A stretch of DNA of 64,000 bases from Raphanus sativus (Eukaryota > Streptophyta > Magnoliopsida > Brassicales > Brassicaceae), in NCBI RefSeq assembly GCF_000801105.2, contig NC_079514.1, positions 24,902,293-24,966,292 of the forward strand, given 5' to 3'. This document shows, one piece after another, positions 54,330 to 64,000 of the stretch (its first letter is position 1; each line of letters opens with the position of its first letter). The position numbers and the translations under genes were made by a program. The notes beneath the pieces were generated by a model that was not told where the DNA came from, did not search any database, and saw only the letters and a program-made list of their open reading frames with translations.

Positions 54330-55560
54330 ATGGCGAATTCAAACTCGCACCCACTAAAACTCCATTTTCACGTAGAAACAACCAGTCTCAATCGAAGATG
54401 CAATCTCACTCCCAGGATCCGGCCACTTCAGAGTCTAGGTCACGGTTCGAAGCCTACAACCGTTTGCTTTCACTTTCGGGGAGAAACTTCCGATACCAGA
54501 GATTGTAGCCATCGGTGGTCAATCAGATGGCAAAAGCTCTCTTCTCGAAGCGCTCCTAGGGTTCCGATTCAACGTTCGCGAGGTCGAACTGGAAACTCGC
54601 CGTCCTCTGAAATAGATGAGATTTTGATTTTACAGGTTAAGATTCAATTTTGGTTAAGAGTTTATTTAAATTTCAATTTGGTAAATTGATGAAATACAAA
54701 TTCGATTATATCAGGTTTGGCGATTGGTTAGTTATTTTTTTTTTTTTTTAAATTAAAAAGAAATCATTCTATTCCTAACCAAAATTCTGAACTTATTTAA
54801 CCAAGATTAATCGAAATCACTGTATTTTCAATTTTGATTTTACTTTTTTGCAAAATTGTCATTTGAATATTTCTAACGCTTGATTGTGCAGGCGAAGAAA
54901 GGAGAGCCTGAAACGACACCGGATAAAATTCTATCGATGATCAAGTCACTGGGCTTCTCCTCCACATCGCATTCTCTTGTTCCTTCAGCAGAGCAGTGTG
55001 GTGTGGTGTGGAGCGGTGAGTGGATTCAGTTCGTGAGATTGATTCAAGCTTCCGGAGGACAATTGTTGTTGTCTCCAAGTTATGATAATCGTCTTAAGGT
55101 ACCAAAAATGTTTGAACACACAATCGCTTGAACAGAGCGCTGCTCTGAGGTAACTGATGATATGCTGAGAATGGATATGAAGATTCAATCTACTTCTGTT
55201 GTTGCTCATCTTAGAAAAGCAGCAATGTTACATATACAGCTTCTATTTGCAATCATATGGTAAGTAATTTGTAAAAGTACGGATTTTTATTGCACCATTT
55301 GAGGACTTTTACGTGGATCATACATTGAGAAATGAGTCAATGTCATTGTTTCGCTTTTTTTGTTGTTGTTAAGGGAGCTTTGATTGATGGAGCTGAAAAT
55401 CCAGCAGCTGAGCAGTTGGGAAAAACAACTTCTCAAGACCTTCTTCAATCAGAGCCTACATCACTTCAGTTCCGAGTACCTGGCTCAATCCCGAAGACAG
55501 ATCTTGTCCATCGGAGAGCTCCGCCTTGCATCGTCTACCCCTGATATAGGGTGTTTTGAC
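54330..55560 (+). pseudogene. Dynamin-related DRP5A-like pseudogene
   Basis: Pieces in shifting frames match plant DRP5A (At1g53140, from memory), a cell-plate GTPase. They are: MANSNS at 54330; MQSHSQDPATSESRSRFEAY (54396-54455); GEKLPIPEIVAIGGQSDGKS (54478-54537), with the P-loop GGQSDGKS, continuing SLLEALLGFRFNVREVE; then after an intron AKKGEPETTPDKILSMIKSL (54892-54951); RRTIVVVSK (about 55055-55080); CSEVTDDMLRMDMKIQSTSV (about 55143-55200) with VAHLRKAAML; and GALIDGAENPAAEQLGKTTS (55374-55433). Most of the GTPase and all of the later dynamin domains are deleted, and stops and frameshifts occur throughout. With the S4 remnant at 43401 it marks a decayed copy of a known gene block. Confidence 0.82.
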
Positions 55561-56416
55561 AATGGTGCAAGTTCAACCAGTCTCTAACTTCTAGCCTACA
55601 GTGCTAAGAGCTTCGCTTAAAATAATTTCATTACTCTTTTGTTTCGGTTCCTTGCTAATTACCGACGACGAACCTCCCGGTGAGAGAGTTTTTGGTTTTT
55701 GCAGTCGACGGTTAATATCACCACTGCTTCGTTAAAGGAGAGTCAAATCTGATATTGGGATTTCCTAAAGGTGTGTGTTGTTAAGGAATGAAGACTGGGA
55801 ATTTCAACGTTTTGACCCTCCCTCATGACTTGCATCACTGCCTCGTCTTCACTTTTGATTGAAACCAAAGTTTCCTCGTAGTTATTTCACAAGGCCTAAC
55901 GACAGTTTTGTTGAGCTTTGCCATTAGTTCTTATAACATGATAAGTATATTTTGGTGTTTAAGAATTGAAGCAGCTTGTACTAAGTCGGATTCACCTTCA
56001 ATTACGTTTGTTTTGACGGCGGCATCCCAAAGCTTCGGGGGAACAAGAAACGGGTGCAACTTTGGGCTTGTGTGTTCCTATTGGGCCCAATATCTCCTGC
56101 TCTTTTTACCGCTGGAATTACCAGTTTTGTGGGAACTGATAAACCACAACAATCCTTAGTTAATCTCTGTTTTTTCACAAAGGCCAAGTGCTAAGTTTCT
56201 GTAAAGGAAGAAGACAAAAAGAGATACAAGAAAGTCAAGGAGCTACTGTAAAAGTTACGGTAGCAGCAAAAGGTTTACATTTCGGTGATAACGAGCATAA
56301 GGGTTGTGTCCATAGCAACAAGCAGTTTGTTATGGCTCATCAAATTAGTTTTTTTTAACTAGTGTTCTATGTGTCCAGTATACATATAAATCTCTAAAAA
56401 TCAATAATTTTATAAA
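55561..56416. other. Unassigned sequence before LINE
   Basis: Contains protein-like bits in changing frames (for example ALFTAGITSFVGTDKPQQSL at about 56100-56160) that I do not recognise. It may be more dynamin-gene debris, another gene fragment or part of the LINE 5' region. Confidence 0.35.
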
Positions 56417-57182
56417 ATGAATGTGGTGGCATGGAATTGTCGAGGAGTAGGAGCCGACTTGACAAAAGAACATCTTGATGAGTTATATCATTGATGTTCT
56501 ACCAAGATTTTTATTTTTGTCAAAAACAAAAAACAGTCGTCATGTCCTACAAAATTTGCAAGTATCTTATGATTATGATCAAGTTTATACCGTTGAGCCT
56601 CATGGACGGAGTGGTGGTCTAGCACTTTTTTATATGGACGATCCTTCGGTTACAATCTTGTATGCGGATACACACATGATTGATATTGAAACTAGACTTG
56701 AAGGATATGCGATTTTTATGACCTTCGTGTATGGTGACCCTGTAGTTAGACATCGGGACCAAGTTTGGGAACGATTGTCACGCATGAGTACAACACGTAG
56801 CAAAGCTTGGTTTATGATTGGAGATTTTAATGAAATCACCGGAAACCATGAGAAGAGGGGAGGAAGACGTCGTTTAGAGAGCTCTTTTCTTCCTTTCCGT
56901 ACCATGTTAGAAAATTGTGGGATGCTTGACTTTCCATATAAAGGTAATTCCTTCTCGTGGGTGGGAAGAAGAAGTACCGGAAATGTCAAATGTAAATTGG
57001 ATAGAGCAGTGGCAAATGAAGAATGGCATGCCTTATTTGCTCAGTCAGTTGTAGAATTCCTACGACTATGGGGCTCCGACCACCGGCCGGTCTTGGTACG
57101 CATCCAATCTATCTCCCGAAGAACAAGGAAAAATTCCAGATTTGACAAGAGATGGATTGGGAAACCAGGGTTTTAAGAAGCG
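56417..57182 (+). pseudogene. LINE endonuclease domain
   Basis: An APE-type endonuclease nicks target DNA to prime LINE insertion. MNVVAWNCRGVG is followed by an early stop, and the main frame runs 56475-57176: EPHGRSGGLALFYMDD, FMTFVYGDP, WFMIGDFNEITGNHEKRGGR, FSWVGRR, CKLDRAVANEEW and GSDHRPVLVRI. The residues expected for catalysis (Asn, Glu, Asp-Asn pair, Ser-Asp-His) are mostly present. It ends in an in-frame TAA after GKPGF. Confidence 0.82.
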
Positions 57183-59033
57183 GTGATCTCGGGGTGGGGA
57201 CAGTTTGATGAGATTCCAATCCGGAATTTTCATCAAAAGGTTACTTCATGCCGAAATAAAATCAGTTCTTGGAAAAAGAATAATCCGACAAACTCTGCAG
57301 TTTTGATTGAAGAACTAAAAATAAAGATAGATCTTGCTCAAGATGATGAAAACTCCACAACAGATGAACTGGAGGAGTTAAGAAGACAACTAATCTTGGC
57401 CTTTAAAGAAGAAAATTCTTACTGGGAACAGAAGAGCAGGAACCAGTGGCACAAACATGGGGACCGGAACACAAAATTCCACCACGGCATTATAAAACAA
57501 AGAAGAGCTCAGAATCAGATCATCAGCATAAAAGACAAGCATGGCAAGTTAGTCGAGAAGGAAACCGAGGTGGAGAACGTGGCTGTTCAATACTTTCGGG
57601 ATCTTTTCTCTACTTCTTCCCCAACGGAGCTAGATAATTCCCTACGCTTTGTTTCCGAGAAGGTATCCCTGGCCGATAATAGGCTTCTCTTAGAGAACCC
57701 GTCGGAACAAGAGATTAAGAAAGCTCTTTTCGATATCAACCCAGATAAGGCACCTGGACCGGACGGCATGACGAGTAAACTGTTCCAGAGATTCTGGCGG
57801 GAGATGCACCAGGATATTATTAAACTTGTACAAGATTTCTTTGCGACAGGCAGCTTCGACCCTGCTTTGAACCAAACGAATATCTGTCTCATTCCAAAAA
57901 AGAAGAAATCTCGAGATATGACTGAGTTTCGACCCATTAGTCTTTGCAACGTCAGCTACAAGATTATATCTAAGCTATTATGCAAGAGATTGAAGAGAGT
58001 TATTCCGCGCTTGATCTCAGAGACACAATCGGCCTTTGTAGCCAAACGATTGATTACTGACAACATCCTGATAGCACAAGAAAGCTTTCATGCCTTGAGG
58101 ACAAACCAGAGATGCCGAGAAGATTTCATGGCTATTAAAACAGACATGATCAAAGCATATGACAGAGTGGAATGGAGCTTCATAGCTGCTCTACTGCTGA
58201 AGATGGGCTTTGATGAAAGACTAGTTGACCTCATTATGTGTTGTGTCACGTCGGTCTCGTATCAAGTCTTAGTCAACGGGCAACCGAGAGGACGGATCTT
58301 TCCAAGGAGGGGCTTGAGACAAGGAGACCCTCTTTCCCCCCTTCTTGTTTATACTATGTACGGAGTCGCTGATTTCGCTCCTAAACGGAGCAGAGATGGA
58401 GAAGAAGATTGTGGGACTCCGAGTCGCTAGGGCAAGCCCAAGGATCTCTCATCTTCTCTTTGCCGACGATAGCCTTTTCTTTTGTAAGGCAGAGTTAAGC
58501 CAATGCAAAGAGATTATGGACATATTAGACATATATGGTAAAGCCTCAGGACAAAGACTTAATGCATCAAAATCCTCGATGTTTTTTGGAAACAAAGTGG
58601 AATCCTCCCTGAAGAAAGATATAAAAGAAGTACTAGGATTCTCTTCGGAAGGAGGCATGGGGATGTACCTTGCACTACCAGAACAAATATGTGGTTCGAA
58701 GATGAAAGTGTTCTCATTCGTACAAGACCGTTTCAATGGTCGAGTCAACAATTGGTCATCGAGACTCCTTTCCAAAGGAGGAAAAGAAGTTCAGATTAAA
58801 TCGGTGGCTCAAGCAGTTCCGACTTATGTTATGTCAAGCTTCTTGCTCCCACAAGGCATTATTGATAAACTAAGGAGTACGACTTCAAACTTCTGGTGGA
58901 GCTCATCACAAAACAGAAGAGGTTTGCATTGGATTTCATGGGACGAGATCTATACCCCTAAAGATTTAGAGGGACTAGGTTTTCGAGATCTCCATGATTT
59001 CAACATATTGCAAAACAATTATGGAGATTAATT
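57183..59033 (+). pseudogene. LINE reverse transcriptase domain
   Basis: The frame 57183-58430 carries the linker (ESYWEQKSRNQWHKHGDRNT-like region), PDKAPGPDGMTSKLFQRFW, ICLIPKKKKSRDMTEFRPIS and LCNVSYKIISKLLCKRLK, then KAYDRVEWSFIAALL and RRGLRQGDPLSPLL. A one-base slip at about 58350 moves on to the frame 58345-59031, which has the catalytic box LLFADDSLFF and the thumb region. The nearly full motif set shows it was once active. Confidence 0.85.
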
Positions 59034-60534
59034 CATTATCCGGATTCTTTATTAGCGCGGGTCTTAAAAGGAAGGTATTATAACAATACCTCCCCTTTAG
59101 AAGACCGGAAAATATACTCACCATCTTACGGGTGGCGTAGTATCATGGCAGCAAGACCACTACTTCTCTCGGGCCTACGGAAAACTATTGGCTCGGGTAG
59201 AGAGACGAGAGTTTGGACTGAGCACTGGATTCCAGATTCATTGGCACGACCACCTAGACCAGCCGAGCACATTGTTTACAGACTTTCCCAACTTCTTGTT
59301 CAGTCTTTTATTAAGAATGATACCAAGGAGTGGGATATTCAACTTTTACGAGACTTCTTTCATCAAGATGATATCCCCTTGATACTTGGGCTCAAACCTT
59401 CTAGGTCTTTGGCTCCGGATGGATATGTTTGGAACCACACAAAATCAGGAGTATATTCAGTCAAAACCGGTTATGATCTACTACGATCGACCAAACGAGT
59501 CTTACACATACATGAGTTAGGGAACCGAGCTTCACATGCCTACAACGACATGCATGGAAGATTAAGGCTCCGAGCAAGATGAAGCATTTTCTATGGCAGG
59601 CTATCTCGGGTTGCGTGGCAACGGCGGAGAGACTTACTTATAGAAACCTGGGTACCGATAGGAGTTGTCCTAGATGTGCTACCCAGTGGAGTCGATTAAT
59701 CATCTTCTTTTTGAATGCCCTCCGGCCCTTCAGGTTTGGGCTTTATCGGACTATCCGTCCCTTCCGGGTTACTTCCCGAGTACATCTATATACCAAAACA
59801 TGAACTTTCTGTTTTGGAGGAGAAAAGAAGTGGCTCCCATGAGTCCACAATTCGATACCTTCCCATGGATCTGTTGGTACATTTGGAAGGCGAGGAACGA
59901 CAAGCTCTTTAATGGGAAAGTCGTATCCCCGATGGATACTCTTCAGCACGCCTCACTGGAGGCAGAGTGTTGGAGGAAGGCTAACGAGAAGGAGAAAGTA
60001 GAGGAGGAACTTGATGACTCCCTCACTATGGAGATGGAAACAGCGCCCCCTTGGACACCCCGAATCCCAACCTGCCAAATCGATGCTTCATGGATCGCTA
60101 ATGGCAGCGTCAGTGGCTTAGGGTGGAGTTTTAAGGATCACATGGGCTCTGAATTCTTTGGATTGCGAGCGTGTAGTAGGACCCTCTCAGCTTTACATGC
60201 TGAGATGGAAGGTCTACTCTGGGCAGCTTCATGTATCAGGAACGTGAGGATAACCACGATGAGGTTCGAGACAGATTGTACGGACCTAGTATATATGGTT
60301 ACAAACCCGGAAGATTGGCCTGCTTTTGTGAGAGAGACCGATTTGTTCCATAGCATCCATGAGGGTTTTGAGGATGTGAGAGTTTCTCATATTCCACGGG
60401 ATCGGAATAGACGTGCAGATGCTTTAGCTAAGGAGGCAAGAAATAGAAGCTATACCTTTACCCACATAGATCAGACCCGGTCAGACGGAGGGGATCCTCG
60501 GAGAACCGGCTCGTCTAACCACCACTTGATCTAA
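59034..60534 (+). pseudogene. LINE zf-RVT and RNase H region
   Basis: Broken frames 59145-59582 and 59579-59803 cover the region before and within the zf-RVT domain (MKHFLWQAISGCVATAERL, CPRCATQ). Frame 59674-60534 ends with an RNase H domain (CQIDASWI, LHAEMEGLLWAA, FETDCTDLVYMV, DRNRRADALAKEA), which has the four acidic residues expected. The stop is at 60532-60534, 16 bases before the terminal A tract. Confidence 0.82.
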
Positions 60535-60560
60535 TGAAGATGGGCTGCCGACAAAAAAAA

Positions 60561-61236
60561 AAGGTAAATGTATAGTTTACTATTTTAATATAAATTATTT
60601 TTCTTATTATTAGGAAATGATGGTGTCAGTTTTAGAAAATAATAAATTTAAAAGTTGTTTCAGAAAAAATGAAATTTAGAAACAGAAACAGAATGAAAAG
60701 AATTAGTAATGTCAAATAAACCAAGGAAGCAATTATGGTAAAGGAAGCAAAATAAAAAAGTTATTAATAAAGTAAATCTAGGTGTAATGTGATTAATAAT
60801 TCCCAATGAATTATGGAAAAGATAAAAAAGCAGAAACTTAAACCAAAATAAAAATAAAAAAAGTATAGGGAATTGATAATTAATACCTTACCAAATGAAC
60901 TATGGAAATCATTAATTTCTTTTTAAGCTAAATGATTTATATAAAGTAGTCAGGGACACGTTCCCCCCATTTTTATTACTGTACATCTGCTTTGGATTAT
61001 AAATGAATGAATTAAGAAGAAAAAACACATAATTCTTATTTTTCTTAAAACAAATAAGACGCTTTTAAACATTTTTAGCTGAAAGTTTTTTTCTGTTTAT
61101 TGAAAGCTAAAAAGTACATTTACTTTATGTTACGTTTTTAGTTCAAATTTATGTTTATAGAACTCAACCATCAATTAGATAACAAACTATTTTCTTAGTT
61201 TTATTAACTTCAAAAAAAATTATTTTAGAACACAAT
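60561..61236. other. AT-rich spacer
   Basis: No gene seen. Confidence 0.4.
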
Positions 61237-62474
61237 TGATATACCATGAAATTTAACCACTGTTAACCATGGTATATAAAATTTTTAAAATATAATTACT
61301 ATGTTTTGAAGTCTATTTAGTATGTGTACAGATTCAAGAGTCATTTAGAGTAAAATGGAGATTTTGGAACATTTCAGAATACTTTAGAGCTTTCATCCGA
61401 GTTAACCGTCGACCAACACACTTGGATCGACAGGGAGAGTTAAATATCGATCGATACACACATTGTAATATCGATCGGCAGCGAGTACGCAGAAACCCAC
61501 TTTGGACACAACCGATTTAGAGCCCAAGATCATACAAAATTACAATAATACCTCTGATGAGTTTTAACCTAATATTTATGTGCACTGCCATTGTATTCGA
61601 AAAAATATGCTTTTCAATGCTTTCTTATTTTCTATTATTCACAGTAAAAGGTTTTTAGGTTTAGATTTGGAGAAAAGAGAATAACTCCTTTAGAGATTTT
61701 TCTTGGAACTCCATTGCTTTCTACGTACCTATCTATGAAGTTTTCTTTATCTATTGCTATGCTTTACTTTGCTATGTCTGAGTAAACCACCTTATTAGGT
61801 TTAGGATTCAAATATGACATGAGGGATTAGCCCAAAATATGTAATTGCTAAGTTGCTAGAGATATTCATCATGAGTTTTGTGTTTAATCTTAGGATAGAA
61901 GGCGCAAGCGCAAGCCTGGTTTTCTCCCTGAAGTGATTCTCTGAGTTAGGTTGCTAGATACATACGGAAGTTGGTCTAGGAAGACTAGTGAACATATTTC
62001 AACATGATCTTAAAGGTTCTTTAGAAGCGTATCAATTGATAGTCAAATAGACTAATCGACCGATAAACCTCCAATAGAGTAATCGATAGACACTTTCTTC
62101 ATATTAACAAGCGGAAGCTGAGGTTGAAGATCTAGACAATAGATAGTCTAAAAATATGGAAGTTGATCGACTATTTCTTTGGTTGAGTTCTCATATATCA
62201 TGCATGCATCATAGTATCCATACCTCGATAATCCTGAATAGAAACCCTATGCTTAACTTATTTATCATTATGTTCTAAAACCTCAATCAACTAGTCTGAA
62301 CAATTACTTGTTGACCACTGCTTGTTTTGATTTATAATATTCGACCTAGCTTAATCACTGCTTTTAGGATTTATTGTGTGCCCGATCTCTCTGTGTATTC
62401 GATCCTTAAGTATTATAACCGATCCTCTTATTAGAGAGAGTAAATAACTCCTTAGGGTAATTTGAGTGATATCA
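61237..62474 (+). repeat. Athila LTR, 1238 bp
   Basis: Ends are TGATAT / ATATCA. Related to the partial LTR at 31307-32386 but clearly diverged from it. Confidence 0.78.
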
Positions 62475-62476
62475 AA

Positions 62477-62496
62477 TTTAGCACCGTTGCCGGGGA
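62477..62496 (+). promoter_or_regulatory. Athila primer-binding site
   Basis: TTAGCACCGTTGCCGGGGA just after the LTR resembles the tRNA-Asp primer site (TGGCGCCGTTGCCGGGGA) used by Athila-type elements. Confidence 0.7.
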
Positions 62497-62880
62497 GCTC
62501 TATTCACCCTTAGATCCTCTTTAGTCCGATTTCGTTTAGGTTTTCTTTACTTCTGCAAAAACTGATAGATTTTTTTCTTTTTTTAGGTGCATGCCCCGCA
62601 GTACCAGAAGCAACAGGAAATCACCACTAATTTTCTCAGATCTTGCACTCTTGGAACGCACGATCCACAAGGAGAAATGTTATGCATCGATCGATAGTAT
62701 CACTCTACCATCGACCGATTCTCGCAACACACGTCGACCGACACACACATCCATTCGTCGATCGACACTCGCTCTTTACCGTTGACCGACACTACTCCTA
62801 TGTCGCCCGACACCACCCACCAAAAATCGATCGATGTATTCGATCGATACCACTTTGAATACATTGATCGATACTCATCC
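62497..62880 (+). other. Athila leader with CGATCGA tracts
   Basis: Repeated TCGATCGA / CATCGACCGA motifs at 62685-62870. Short frames here are not conserved proteins. Confidence 0.5.
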
Positions 62881-63960
62881 GCGAGACATGGTTACGACAC
62901 TTATTCTCAAACGGGACGAGAATAGAGACCTGCATGACCAGAAAGGTCATCTGCGTAATGCAGCATGTCAGAGGATAGAATATCAGGGGGCTGAAATCCC
63001 TGAGAACATTGCCTGACTACAACCGTCCAAACCAATACTATGCTAATAGATATGCTATTCGTCCTCTAGCTATACAGATGCACGATTTCGAGCTGGAGCC
63101 TCAGTACTTTACACTTGTGGGACAGACACATTACTGTTGTCTACCATACGAGAATCCTATCGACCATCAAGGATTTAGTCTTAGCTATCAAATCAAATGG
63201 AGTTCTTGAGGACTATCTACTTTGCAAGCTCTTCAAGTACTCACTTTCTGAAGATTATTTGCATTGGCTTAAACAGCTACCACCAGGATCTCTTACATCC
63301 TGGAATGACATCAAGAATGCTACCCTACGAAACTTCTTTGATGAATCAAGAGTTGAAGATTTGAGGAGCAAAATTGCTACATTAAGACATGAGCCTACAT
63401 ATTCATTCAGAAGCTCTTGGATCAGATTCAAGTCTTATCAGAGAGATTGTCCACACTATGGATTCAACCAAGTGCAACTGCTCAGCAGTTTCTTCAGAGG
63501 CATCGATCTGTCTTATCTGATGGCTCTAGACACTGCTAGTGAGGGAAATTTCAAAACTAGGAATCCAGAAGAAGCTTTGAGACTCATAGAAAATTTGGCA
63601 TCCAGCAATAGCACAAGGAAAACTGATTTTCAGAGGATAAAATCGACAAGCATCCTTGGAAAGGAGCAGATGGAAGATGTTAAAGCCAAGCTGGATAGTG
63701 TTCATAACCTGCTAAGGAAGCAATTTAGCTTTGCAGAGGATATGGAAGCTGTAGATATTGGGAGTGATAGAGATGAAGAAGATGTAAACTTCAATCAGTA
63801 GTACATGTTTTCAGAACCAAAGGTCTAGAAATCAAAGTGGTTATAAGAACTCATATGGACGGAGGAGTGGATACAACCAGACTTCACAGTACCAGAAACC
63901 CTACAACAACAACAGATCCTATGGAAACTCCTCTACCAGAATCCACCACCACAGACTAGA
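62881..63960 (+). pseudogene. Athila gag, frameshifted
   Basis: This is the gag capsid region of an Athila-type Gypsy. The upstream bits (DYNRPNQYYANRYAIRPLAI at 63012-63071; FELEPQYFTLV) are in other frames. The main open part is 63115-63801: LEDYLLCKLFKYSLSEDYLH, WLKQLPPGSLTSWNDIKNAT, LRNFFDESRVEDLRSKIATL and CPHYGFNQVQLLSSFFRGID. After the stop, Tyr/Asn/Ser-rich sequence continues in a new frame to about 63960. The frame breaks show a decayed copy, and the rest of the element is outside the window. Confidence 0.8.
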
Positions 63961-64000
63961 GAGAACAAGATAGAAGCTATATTAGATCTTTGATCAAAAA

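Larger units (their letters stand above)
56417..60560 (+). mobile_element. L1-type LINE, ORF2 region with poly(A) tail
   Basis: It starts with the ORF2 beginning MNVVAWNCRGVG at 56417 and ends at GGGCTGCCGACAAAAAAAAAA (60550-60560). In order come the endonuclease, reverse transcriptase, a zinc-binding zf-RVT region and RNase H. No ORF1 is seen. At least five frame breaks or stops make it inactive. I could not find a target duplication. Confidence 0.85.
61237..64000 (+). mobile_element. Athila element, 5' part (LTR, PBS, gag)
   Basis: LTR 61237-62474 (TGATATACC...GTGATATCA), then the AATTTAGCACCGTTGCCGGGGA primer site and a leader with CGATCGA motifs, then a broken gag. It continues past the window end. 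The five bases before the LTR are ACAAT. Confidence 0.82.

Noticed and set aside
62591..63016. Short frames in the Athila leader
   Set aside because: They follow the CGATCGA repeats and overlap each other in different frames, so they are not conserved proteins.

Overview
Plant nuclear DNA, most likely from a crucifer of the Brassica/Raphanus type. The reasons are a histone H2A gene beside a formin whose C-terminus I recognise as FH5-like (from memory, the Arabidopsis neighbours At5g54640/At5g54650), a second set of decayed genes resembling the Arabidopsis At1g53120-At1g53140 interval, and very dense Copia, Gypsy, Athila, LINE, Helitron, hAT and TIR-type elements. Two runs of exactly 100 N (3487-3586 and 32387-32486) show it is a draft scaffold of three contigs.

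Layout. Contig 1 (1-3486) is a broken minus-strand Copia element. Contig 2 (3587-32386) holds, from left to right: a broken minus-strand region with an SNF2 DRD1/CLSY-like fragment; the 5' half of a chromovirus-type Gypsy (LTR 6280-8086, PBS, and a gag with a duplicated module); a two-exon histone H2A gene (8207-11191) whose intron carries a 2.3 kb TIR element and whose second exon carries an in-frame micro-retroposon; and an FH5-like formin pseudogene on the minus strand cut into three pieces (11787-12559, 14282-15038, 27380-27807). The cuts are a truncated Copia with a 172-bp LTR and a 12.3 kb three-LTR compound Copia (15039-27379) with GAAGC target duplications. Nested Helitrons, a perfect 62-bp inverted repeat and an Athila LTR follow. 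Contig 3 (32487-64000) starts with the 3' end and 3' LTR of the same Gypsy family. It continues with a serpin pseudogene split by a Reina-like Gypsy (37535-42912), an S4-domain pseudogene containing a hAT MITE, two Helitrons, a roughly 2 kb minisatellite with the core AAGCCGTGGGT, a DRP5A-like dynamin pseudogene, a LINE (56417-60560), and the 5' end of an Athila element (61237-64000).

Main structural inference. The 5' half of the Gypsy (minus strand, contig 2) and the 3' half (plus strand, contig 3) carry matching ATAAT flanks once contig 2 is reversed. Sequence resembling the distal part of the H2A promoter then continues right after the 3' LTR at 34568. Contig 2 is therefore probably placed backwards in this scaffold.

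Function. The only host gene that could still make a protein is H2A, and its promoter, intron and exon 2 have each been hit by an insertion. All other host genes seen (formin, serpin, S4 protein, dynamin, SNF2 fragment) are pseudogenes. The picture is of gene remnants being lost under heavy transposon load. No CRISPR, operon or bacterial-type system is present.
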